Positions 29,632 through 35,883 of a stretch of DNA of 35,883 bases are shown here, piece after piece. The stretch spans positions 1-35,883 of the forward strand of contig CANRIN010000015.1 in NCBI GenBank assembly GCA_947630675.1. Reading direction: 5' to 3'. The position numbers and the translations under genes were made by a program. Positions within the stretch are counted from its first letter, which is position 1. Each line of letters begins with the position of its first letter. Below the pieces are notes generated by a model. The model had not been told where the DNA came from. It saw only the letters and a list, made by a program, of their open reading frames with translations, and did no database searches. The DNA comes from an uncultured Clostridia bacterium (GTDB taxonomy: Bacteria > Bacillota > Clostridia > Oscillospirales > JAAYOS01).

Positions 29632-30213
29632 ATGATTTTACTTCGCCCTGCCAAAGAGAGCGACTGCCGCGATATCCTAGATATCTACGCGCCGTATATA
29701 ACCGACACCCCCGTTACCTTCGAGACCGAGGTCCCGTCCCATGCTGAATTTCTCGAGAGGATGCGCGGGATACTCCGCTTCTTCCCCTACCTCATAGCGG
29801 AGGAGGACGGAGAGACGGTCGGCTACGCCTACGCGCACTTTCAGCACGAGCGCGCGGCGTACCGCTGGAATGCGGAGCTCTCGGTGTATCTGAAGCGCGG
29901 CTGCGAGCGGCGCGGCATCGGAAGCGCCCTCTACCGCGCGCTCATGGAGCTGCTGCGGCTCCAGGGCTTCATACGCGTCTTCGGCGTGATAACCATACCG
30001 AACGACCCCAGCGTCGCGCTGCACGAGCGCTTCGGCTTCCGGCGCGCCGCGCTCTACCCCTCGATGGGCTACAAGTTCGGAGAGTGGCACGACGTCGCGT
30101 GGTACGAAAAGCTGCTCGCGCCCATTCCGGAAGAACCCGCGGAGCTCGTACCATTCTCCGCGCTCGACCCGGCGACCGTCCGCCGCGTGCTCGACGGCGC
30201 TGTCAGCGTATAG
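29632..30213 (+). CDS. GNAT acetyltransferase, phosphinothricin acetyltransferase-like
   Basis: 193-aa enzyme. It begins with the PAT/YwnH-type pattern (ILLRPAKESDCRDILDIYAPYITDTPVTFETEVPS), has the acetyl-CoA site KRGCERRGIGSALYRALME, and HERFGFRRAALYPSMGYKFGEWHDVAWYEK, which is typical of that subfamily. The likely acceptor is an amino acid or amino-acid analogue; relatives acetylate methionine sulfoximine and similar compounds. CGGAGAG precedes the start. The stop codon lies within the promoter of the next gene. Confidence 0.9.
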   Translation: MILLRPAKESDCRDILDIYAPYITDTPVTFETEVPSHAEFLERMRGILRFFPYLIAEEDGETVGYAYAHFQHERAAYRWNAELSVYLKRGCERRGIGSALYRALMELLRLQGFIRVFGVITIPNDPSVALHERFGFRRAALYPSMGYKFGEWHDVAWYEKLLAPIPEEPAELVPFSALDPATVRRVLDGAVSV

Positions 30214-30239
30214 ACATCGAAACGTGACCGTGATAAAAT
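30211..30239 (+). promoter_or_regulatory. Sigma-A-type promoter for the Lrp/AsnC gene
   Basis: TAGACA (overlapping the GNAT stop), 17-base spacer, TAAAAT, 60 bases before the start codon. Confidence 0.6.
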
Positions 30240-30298
30240 AAGGAATAACTGTCCGTCCCGGAACCGAACCATATCCCCAAAAAAGGAGAAATAACGCT

Positions 30299-30778
30299 AT
30301 GGAAAACATTCTGAAACTTCTTGAACGCGACGCGCGCCTTACAAACTCCCAGCTTGCCGCCATGCTCGGCACCGACGAGGAGACGGTCGCGCAGGAGATA
30401 AAGCGCCTTGAAAACGACCACGTCATACTCGGCTACAAGACCCTCATAGACTGGGAGAAGACCGACAAGGAGGTCGTCACCGCCATTATAGAGGTGCGCG
30501 TCACCCCTCAGCGCGGCGAGGGCTTCGAGAAGGTCGCGGAGCGGATATATCAGTTTGAAGAAGTCGAGAGCCTCTACCTCATGAGCGGGGGCTTCGACCT
30601 CGCCGTGTTCATCGTGGGGCGCACGATGCGCGAGGTCGCGCTCTTTGTCGCGACGAAGCTCGCGCCGGTCGAAGGCGTTGCGAGCACCGCTACGCATTTC
30701 ATACTGAAAAAATATAAGGAGAGCGGCGTCTTCTTCGAGACCGAGCCGGAGGAGCAGGAGCGCGGCTACCTGCTGTAA
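30299..30778 (+). CDS. Lrp/AsnC family transcriptional regulator
   Basis: 159-aa regulator with an N-terminal helix-turn-helix (ILKLLERDARLTNSQLAAMLGTDEETVAQEIKRLENDHVILGYKTLID) and a C-terminal RAM/ligand-binding domain (TAIIEVRVTPQRGEGFEKVAERI ... LMSGGFDLAVFIVG). An AAAAAAGGAG site precedes the ATG. It lies nine bases before an aminotransferase gene, a frequent clostridial pairing, so it probably senses an amino acid made or used by that enzyme. Confidence 0.92.
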   Translation: MENILKLLERDARLTNSQLAAMLGTDEETVAQEIKRLENDHVILGYKTLIDWEKTDKEVVTAIIEVRVTPQRGEGFEKVAERIYQFEEVESLYLMSGGFDLAVFIVGRTMREVALFVATKLAPVEGVASTATHFILKKYKESGVFFETEPEEQERGYLL

Positions 30779-30787
30779 GGAGAGAGT

Positions 30788-31966
30788 ATGGATTACGAAA
30801 AGCTTCTCAGCCGGACGGCGGCGGACATCCCCCCCTCCGGCATACGCAAATTCTTCGACTATCTCGAGACCATGCCGGACGCCATATCGCTCGGCGTCGG
30901 CGAGCCGGACTACCAGACCCCGTGGCACATCCGCGAGGCCGGCATCTACTCGCTGACAAAGGGCTTCACGAAGTATACCGGCAACGCCGGCCTTACCGAA
31001 CTGCGCCGCGAGATCTGTCGCTACCTCGCGCGGCGCTTCGATCTCGACGGCTACGACTGGAAGAGCGAAACGATAGTCACCGTCGGCGGCAGCGAGGCGA
31101 TAGACCTCGCGCTCCGCGCCCTCATAAACCCCGGCGACGAGGTCATAGTCCCCGAGCCCAGCTTTGTATGCTACTCGCCGATAGCCCGCCTTGCGGGCGG
31201 CGTTCCCGTCGCCGTCGCGACAAAGGCGGAAAACCGCTTCAAGCTGACGGCGGACGAGCTGCGCGCGGCGATAACGCCGCGCACCAAGGCGCTCGTCCTT
31301 CCCTTCCCGAACAACCCGACCGGTGCCATCATGGAGCGCGGTGACCTTGAGGCGATAGCCGGGGTACTGCGCGGCACCGGTATATTCGTCATATCCGATG
31401 AGATCTACGCCGAGCTGACCTACGGCAAGCGCCACGTCTCCATAGCCTCGCTTGAGGGTATGCGCGAACGGACCGTCGTAATAGGCGGCTTTTCAAAGGC
31501 TTACTCCATGACCGGGTGGCGGCTCGGCTATGCGGCGGGTCCTGAGCCCTTGATAAAAGTCATGACCAAGATACACCAGTACGCCATTATGTGCGCCCCG
31601 ACGACGAGCCAGTACGCCGCGATAGAGGCCATGCGCGCGGGCGACGAGGACATCGAAGCCATGCGCGAGGACTACGGCTACCGCCGCCGCTACATACTTA
31701 AGCGGTTCCGCGACCTCGGGCTCGACTGCTTCGAGGCGGAGGGCGCATTCTACGTTTTCCCCTGCATACGTTCCACCGGGCTCTCGAGCGAGGAATTTGC
31801 CGAGAAGCTGCTCGTCGCGGAGCATGTCGCGGTCGTTCCGGGGAACGCCTTCGGCGCGAGCGGCGAGGGCTTCATACGCTGCTGTTACGCCGCGAGCATA
31901 AAGAATATCGACGAGGCTCTTGACAGGATAGGCCGCTTCCTCGACACCCGGACGAAAGAAGAATGA
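30788..31966 (+). CDS. PLP-dependent class I/II aminotransferase
   Basis: 392-aa fold-type I aminotransferase. Motifs seen: SLGVGEPDYQTPWHIREA (substrate loop), FPNNPTGA, SDEIYAELTYG, and the PLP-binding Lys237 in GGFSKAYSMTGWRLGY. Relatives include PatA and aspartate/aromatic aminotransferases; the substrate cannot be set from sequence. AAGGAG lies upstream. The stop overlaps the ATG of the DUF362 gene, so the regulator, aminotransferase, DUF362 protein and ispE appear to be one transcript. Confidence 0.93.
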   Translation: MDYEKLLSRTAADIPPSGIRKFFDYLETMPDAISLGVGEPDYQTPWHIREAGIYSLTKGFTKYTGNAGLTELRREICRYLARRFDLDGYDWKSETIVTVGGSEAIDLALRALINPGDEVIVPEPSFVCYSPIARLAGGVPVAVATKAENRFKLTADELRAAITPRTKALVLPFPNNPTGAIMERGDLEAIAGVLRGTGIFVISDEIYAELTYGKRHVSIASLEGMRERTVVIGGFSKAYSMTGWRLGYAAGPEPLIKVMTKIHQYAIMCAPTTSQYAAIEAMRAGDEDIEAMREDYGYRRRYILKRFRDLGLDCFEAEGAFYVFPCIRSTGLSSEEFAEKLLVAEHVAVVPGNAFGASGEGFIRCCYAASIKNIDEALDRIGRFLDTRTKEE

Positions 31967-33120
31967 CGATGGATAAGCGCGTTTTCCTCGCCGGATGCGG
32001 CGAGTATACCGAGGAGCAGGTTTTCCCCGCCGTCCACCGTGTGCTTGAGGGCTTCGGCGGTGCGCGCTCCTTCGGTGTCGAGGGAAAGAAGGTCCTCATC
32101 AAGTCAAACCTTCTCGGCGCGCACAGGCCCGAGGAGGCAGTCACCACCCACCCGCTCGTTATCGAGGCGCTCTGTCGCGAATTTATTGCGGCGGGGGCGG
32201 ATGTGACGATAGCGGACAGTCCCGGCGGGCCGTTCAACGAGACGCTGCTCCGCCGCTGTTACCGCACGACCGGCATGGAGGAAGCGGCGCGCAAGTCCGG
32301 CGCAAAGCTGAACTTCGACACCTCCCACCGTAAGGTCGAGTGCGGCGGAGAGTACTGCCGCTCCTTCGAGCTGCTGAACGCGGTACTCGACGCGGCCCTC
32401 GTCGTCTCGGCGGCAAAGCTCAAGACCCACGGACTTGCCTACTACACCGGCGCGGTGAAGAACCTCTACGGCTGCATACCCGGCCTTGACAAGGCGGCCA
32501 TGCACGCGTCGTACTCGGACAAGCGGGTATTCAACCGCGTGCTTGTCGACCTGTGCGAGCTCGTGAAGCCGGGCTTCTCAATTGTAGACGGCGTCATCGG
32601 TATGGAGGGACCCGGTCCCTCCGGCGGAACTCCCAAATTTGCGGGCGTGATAGGCGGCGCGGTGAACCCGTACGCACTCGACCTTGCCATGTGCGGGATA
32701 GCCATGCTTCCCGCGCGCCTTGTCCCGGTCCTGGGAGAGGCGGCGGCGCGCGGACTTGCGCCGGGGGACGAGCGGGAGCTCGAGTACATCGGCGAAGCGC
32801 CGGACGCCTACCGAACCGAGTTCAAACCGGCGACCGGCTCGCACCGTTCGCGCGGCAGCATGGGCTTCTTCGCGTCCTTTGTTCTCCCGCGCGGACTGCG
32901 CGAGGCGATACGCGACCGCCGGAGCCCCTACCCCGTCATACAGCGGAACTGCGTCGGCTGCGGACGCTGCGCCGAGATATGCCCGCGCAGCGCAGTCACC
33001 GTCACGGACGGCCGTGCAAAGGTGAACTACGACGAATGTATCCGCTGCTACTGCTGCCACGAGATGTGCCCAGCGCGGGCGATAGAACTGAAACGAGGCC
33101 GGCCGCATGACAAGTATTGA
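31963..33120 (+). CDS. DUF362 protein with C-terminal 2x[4Fe-4S] ferredoxin domain
   Basis: 385-aa protein. Residues 1-300 are a DUF362 domain (KVLIKSNLLGAHRPEEAVTTHPLVIEAL ... IADSPGGPF ... KLKTHGLAYYTGAVKNLYG). The last 50 residues hold two 4Fe-4S motifs, CVGCGRCAEICPRSA and CIRCYCCHEMCPARA. The domain pair suggests a cytoplasmic redox role; no substrate is known. The start could be the ATG at 31963 or 31969. The gene overlaps ispE by 14 bases. Confidence 0.9.
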   Translation: MTMDKRVFLAGCGEYTEEQVFPAVHRVLEGFGGARSFGVEGKKVLIKSNLLGAHRPEEAVTTHPLVIEALCREFIAAGADVTIADSPGGPFNETLLRRCYRTTGMEEAARKSGAKLNFDTSHRKVECGGEYCRSFELLNAVLDAALVVSAAKLKTHGLAYYTGAVKNLYGCIPGLDKAAMHASYSDKRVFNRVLVDLCELVKPGFSIVDGVIGMEGPGPSGGTPKFAGVIGGAVNPYALDLAMCGIAMLPARLVPVLGEAAARGLAPGDERELEYIGEAPDAYRTEFKPATGSHRSRGSMGFFASFVLPRGLREAIRDRRSPYPVIQRNCVGCGRCAEICPRSAVTVTDGRAKVNYDECIRCYCCHEMCPARAIELKRGRPHDKY

Positions 33121-33949
33121 AGCAAACGCAAAGATAAATCTCACGCTCGACATCGTCGGGCTGCGTCCCGACGGCTACCACGAGCTGAGGACCGTCATGC
33201 ACGAGATACCGCTGGCCGACACCATCACCCTCTCGTTTGAGGGCGAGGGCGTTCGCTGCATCACAAACCTTCCGTATATCAAGAGCGGCACGAACCTCGC
33301 CCTCCGTGCCGCGAACGCCTTCTACGAGCGCACCGGCATCAGAGAGGGTCTCTCCCTGCGCATACGGAAGCGCATACCCGTCGGCGCGGGGCTCGGCGGC
33401 GGCAGTGCGGACGCCGCCGCCGTCCTTCGCTTCCTCAACGGGCGCCACGGAAGCCCTCTCGGCACGGACGAGCTCATGCGCCTCGGCGCGGAGCTGGGCG
33501 CGGACGTTCCGTTCTGCATCTCGGGCGGGTGCGCCCTCTGCGAGGGCATCGGAGAGAGGATAACGCCGCTGAAGCGGCTCCCGCACTGCTCCGCCGTCGT
33601 CGCAAAGCCGCAGACAAGTCTCTCCACGCGGGAGATGTTCCGGCGTATCGACCGCTGGCCCCGCCGCCGCGAGCGTCCCGACACCCGGGGCTTTCTCGCG
33701 GCGCTTGAGGCTGGCGACCTCGACGGTCTCGCGAAACGGATGTACAACTCGATGGAGCCCGCCGCTGCCTCGCTCGCGGGCGAGATAACCGAAATAAAGA
33801 CCTCCCTGCTCCGCCTCGGCGCACTCGGCGCGTGCATGAGCGGCAGCGGCTCCTCCGTCGCGGCGCTTTTTGACACTCACGCGGCGGCTCAGTCCGCGGC
33901 GGAGGCCCTGTGCGGAAGGGACCGGGAGATATTTGTCCTCGACCTCTGA
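33107..33949 (+). CDS. ispE: 4-diphosphocytidyl-2-C-methyl-D-erythritol kinase
   Basis: 280-aa GHMP kinase of the MEP isoprenoid pathway. It begins ANAKINLTLDIVGLRPDGYHELRTVM (catalytic Lys and substrate loop), has the ATP loop PVGAGLGGGSADAAAV near residues 89-104, and ends with MSGSGSSVAALF. Normal length. It overlaps the DUF362 gene, and spoIIR follows after about 75 bases with its own leader. Confidence 0.95.
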   Translation: MTSIEANAKINLTLDIVGLRPDGYHELRTVMHEIPLADTITLSFEGEGVRCITNLPYIKSGTNLALRAANAFYERTGIREGLSLRIRKRIPVGAGLGGGSADAAAVLRFLNGRHGSPLGTDELMRLGAELGADVPFCISGGCALCEGIGERITPLKRLPHCSAVVAKPQTSLSTREMFRRIDRWPRRRERPDTRGFLAALEAGDLDGLAKRMYNSMEPAAASLAGEITEIKTSLLRLGALGACMSGSGSSVAALFDTHAAAQSAAEALCGRDREIFVLDL

Positions 33950-33965
33950 TTTTTCCCGAAACCGT

Positions 33966-33994
33966 GTATGTTTCCCCGAAAACGCGTCAATATT
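33966..33994 (+). promoter_or_regulatory. Possible sigma-F-type promoter for spoIIR
   Basis: GTATG, 15-base spacer, GTCAATATT. This partly matches the forespore sigma-F pattern (GYWTA, about 15, GGnnAnnnT), which drives spoIIR in Bacillus. Two positions deviate, so it is tentative. Confidence 0.35.
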
Positions 33995-34026
33995 CATTTC
34001 AGACCGGGTTTTCGGAGGTGCATACA

Positions 34027-34608
34027 ATGAAAAATTTCCTGCTCCGCTCCGCCGCGGCGATACTTATCGCCTGCACGCTGTCGCTTGTCACCGTCTCCGC
34101 AGAACAGCGCGTCCTTGCGGATAAGCTCGTCCGGCTGCATGTCATAGCCAACTCCTCATCCGATGAGGACCAGGCTCTGAAGATCCGGGTGCGGGACGCC
34201 GTGCTCGAAGCGGCCTCCGGCCTCACGGAGGCCGACCTCCCGGAGGCACTCCCCCGCCTCCGCCTCGCAGCGGAGCGCGCCCTGCGCGAAGCCGGCTGCG
34301 ATGACGGCGTCACGGTGAAGCTCGGCCCCGAAGTCTACGGCACGCGCGAATACGATACGTTTTCGCTCCCCGCGGGAGAGTACCGCTCGCTCCGTGTGGA
34401 GATAGGCGCGGCGGAAGGACGGAACTGGTGGTGCGTGCTTTTCCCTCCGCTCTGCTTTGCCTCAAGCGAGGAGTTTGAGGAGGAAGCCGCCTCCGCCGGA
34501 CTCACTGAGGACGACCTCGAGCTTGTCCGGGGAGGCGGTCAAGATATACAAATTCGCTTCCGAATTTTGGAGCTTATTCAGAAGCTTGCACATTTGTTTC
34601 AAGATTGA
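34027..34608 (+). CDS. spoIIR: Stage II sporulation protein R
   Basis: 193-aa secreted signalling protein made in the forespore that triggers cleavage of pro-sigma-E in the mother cell. A signal peptide (about residues 1-25, MKNFLLRSAAAILIACTLS) is followed by LVRLHVIANSSSDEDQALKIRVRDAVLEA, the hallmark of the family, and NWWCVLFPPLCF near the middle. The ORF track starts 39 codons upstream inside ispE; the ATG at 34027 has GGAGGTG upstream. Length is normal. Confidence 0.93.
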   Translation: MKNFLLRSAAAILIACTLSLVTVSAEQRVLADKLVRLHVIANSSSDEDQALKIRVRDAVLEAASGLTEADLPEALPRLRLAAERALREAGCDDGVTVKLGPEVYGTREYDTFSLPAGEYRSLRVEIGAAEGRNWWCVLFPPLCFASSEEFEEEAASAGLTEDDLELVRGGGQDIQIRFRILELIQKLAHLFQD

Positions 34609-34689
34609 CCCTTAATTGCGTCAAAATCCCGTTTTTTCGGTCACGTCAAAGCCCCGTTGAGATTTTTCGTTTTTTTTGCACATTTCTAC

Positions 34690-34718
34690 TTGATAATTTC
34701 CGCGGTTTCTGCTAAAAT
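34690..34718 (+). promoter_or_regulatory. Sigma-A-type promoter for the seven-TM protein gene
   Basis: TTGATA, 17-base spacer, TAAAAT. Transcription would begin near 34725, leaving a leader of about 130 bases. Confidence 0.75.
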
Positions 34719-34769
34719 ATAAACAAATATTAAGGCGCGTCCCTTCGGACGTTCGGAGCCTTCACCTCC

Positions 34770-34824
34770 GGACAGATGGACCGGCACGGAGTGGTTCTTT
34801 ACATTCCGCCCGGATGGCGTGTCC
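34770..34824 (+). other. Structured 5' leader of the seven-TM protein gene
   Basis: Nested pairings can be drawn: GGACA with TGTCC, CCGG with CCGG, GTGG with CCGC, with purine-rich internal loops (GATGGA opposite ATGGCG). A GCGTCC/GGACG hairpin precedes it. It is followed by AAAATTATTTT and the start site. It does not match a riboswitch class I can name. Confidence 0.4.
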
Positions 34825-34854
34825 AAAATTATTTTAAAGTGAGGGTTATTAGGT

Positions 34855-35751
34855 ATGGTAGAAATTCTCTATATGTTCGGCAGTTTTAGCCCTGCGGTTT
34901 TTACCGTTGTCGCTATACTCTGTCTGGCAGTCGGCGTCATAGGCTATCGCTTCGATAAGCCCTGTGTCGTCGTCGTCTCGCTGCTGCTTGGCTTCGGAAT
35001 CGGATACTTCATCAGCATGGCGGCGTGGCAGGAAGGCATCGGTACTCTTTACCTCGGCTCCTGTATCGGCCTTATCTCGCTGCTCGTCTCCATCAAGGTC
35101 CTGCCCGTCAAGCGCTTCTTCCTCGGCGGCGTAAGTGTGTTCCTTGCCGTGGCGGTCGCCTGCGTCGTTATCATTGACGCTGTCGCCGGCACCGATGTTA
35201 CTTACAGCTTCCAGTCCCTGTCCTCCGGTCACTATGAGGATGTTCAGGCCCCCGGCCGCAACAATGACGTCAAGGTCGCGTTTGCCGAGGTCGCCCACCT
35301 CGATAAGGACGATGTCAAGGCTTCCATCAGCGAAGACAGGATGACCGTTAAGATCCACCTGCCCGCCAGCAACCTCGCCCAGCTCACCCAGTACGGCGAC
35401 GATCTCGCAAAGCATGAGACCTTTGAGGGCATCAACCAGCTCACCGTTGAGAAGTATTCCAGCGCGTGGGGTCCCTCGCTGATAATCGCGGCTGTCATCG
35501 GCGTTGCGTGCGGCGTTCTCACGATGTTCAAGCCGAAGATCATGCAGATAATCGGCTCCAGCGTCTTTGCCGGCGTCTGCGGCTCCGTCTTTGCCTACCT
35601 CGGCCTCGGCGAGCTCGGCTTCATCCTTACCGGCCCGATCTTCTGCGCCGGCGGCATCGCTCTCCAGCGCTTCATCAACCGCAACAGGGATACCGACGTC
35701 AAGGTCTCCGAGGACTACCGTTCGGAGCTTGTCGCAGATACCCCTGTCTGA
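34855..35751 (+). CDS. Multi-pass membrane protein of unknown function
   Basis: 298-aa protein. Four hydrophobic helices (about 12-30, 37-55, 62-82, 87-109) are followed by a roughly 95-residue soluble domain (110-205) with many charged residues and then three more helices (about 208-228, 231-250, 253-272) and a short polar tail. The first block is rich in Gly/Val like DUF4203-type membrane proteins, but the inserted soluble domain is not one I recognise. The odd number of helices before the final tail puts the ends on opposite sides if all seven cross. The GAGGG site lies about 12 bases before the ATG. Transporter, sensor or assembly role cannot be told. Confidence 0.8.
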   Translation: MVEILYMFGSFSPAVFTVVAILCLAVGVIGYRFDKPCVVVVSLLLGFGIGYFISMAAWQEGIGTLYLGSCIGLISLLVSIKVLPVKRFFLGGVSVFLAVAVACVVIIDAVAGTDVTYSFQSLSSGHYEDVQAPGRNNDVKVAFAEVAHLDKDDVKASISEDRMTVKIHLPASNLAQLTQYGDDLAKHETFEGINQLTVEKYSSAWGPSLIIAAVIGVACGVLTMFKPKIMQIIGSSVFAGVCGSVFAYLGLGELGFILTGPIFCAGGIALQRFINRNRDTDVKVSEDYRSELVADTPV

Positions 35752-35850
35752 GTGTGAGGCAACAACAGAACCAACAAGATCTTCAAACCCTCAAATACCC
35801 TGCGGCTTTACGGCGGGGGTCATAAGAAAGGTTTATCAAGTTTTGCAGGG

Positions 35851-35877
35851 ACGGCATGATTTCGGTCATGCCGTTTC
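35851..35877 (+). terminator. Terminator after the seven-TM protein gene
   Basis: ACGGCATGA and its complement with a TTTCGG loop, followed by TTCCTGCTT at the window end. The T-tract may continue outside. Confidence 0.55.
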
Positions 35878-35883
35878 CTGCTT

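Noticed and set aside
30203-31435. 410-aa minus-strand ORF opposite the Lrp and aminotransferase genes
   Set aside because: Both plus-strand proteins have complete family motifs; the minus ORF has low-complexity Arg/Ala/Glu composition and no start signals.

Overview
The window looks like chromosomal DNA from a high-GC, endospore-forming member of the Clostridia, most like gut Oscillospiraceae and relatives. The evidence is sporulation genes (ytfJ/GerW, a SpoIVFA/SpoIVFB-like pair, spoIIR), clostridial synteny around scpA/scpB, the TIGR03960/TIGR03936 radical-SAM pair, the MEP-pathway gene ispE, a type II pantothenate kinase, and two glycoside hydrolases of the kind found in plant-fibre degraders. 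Taxonomy is inferred from gene content only.

Region 1-7.1 kb (all minus strand) is a tight housekeeping/sporulation run. In transcription order it holds the B12-type radical SAM protein, DUF2344 protein, M50 protease, ScpA, DUF1848 protein, ScpB, DUF2953 protein, YtfJ, and the first codons of a secreted protein that is probably a D,D-carboxypeptidase. Region 7.15-9.8 kb (plus strand, lower GC) is a foreign-looking two-gene cassette: a small membrane protein and a 730-aa zinc-ribbon/TM/TPR/RCC1-propeller protein. It lies between spoIVFB and the TIGR03960 gene, which are often neighbours. Region 9.8-17.6 kb (minus) holds spoIVFA-spoIVFB, a NUDIX hydrolase coupled to a DUF5060/DUF4038 glycoside hydrolase, a lipoprotein gene cut short by an in-frame TGA, an ECF sigma/anti-sigma pair and dusB.

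Region 17.8-21.9 kb (plus) holds a D-2-hydroxyacid dehydrogenase, coaW-gluQ, a PPOX-fold protein and an OhrR-like MarR regulator. Region 22.2-28.8 kb is mostly minus: a GH3 enzyme divergent from a P-loop kinase, then a three-gene unit (glutamine-amidotransferase-like hydrolase, double-kinase fusion, NUDIX) and a GNAT. After tRNA-Pro(CGG), region 29.6-35.9 kb (plus) holds a second GNAT, an Lrp/AsnC regulator with an aminotransferase, a DUF362 ferredoxin-like protein, ispE, spoIIR and a seven-TM protein of unknown function with a structured leader.

The most unusual content is non-coding. Three intergenic regions (about 11.37-11.90, 21.90-22.11 and 28.88-29.35 kb) are copies of one mosaic repeat family built almost wholly of hairpins, many with a GAA/TTC triloop. 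Copies share long identical blocks, including a 49-bp perfect inverted match, while some stems between them differ by compensatory or flipped base pairs. One arm at a copy's edge is complementary to the adjacent gene end (the marR stop codon region). A similar arm next to the third copy is complementary to the tRNA ACCA end. I do not recognise this as a named element.

Many genes have near-consensus sigma-A promoters with 17-bp spacers that can be read directly.
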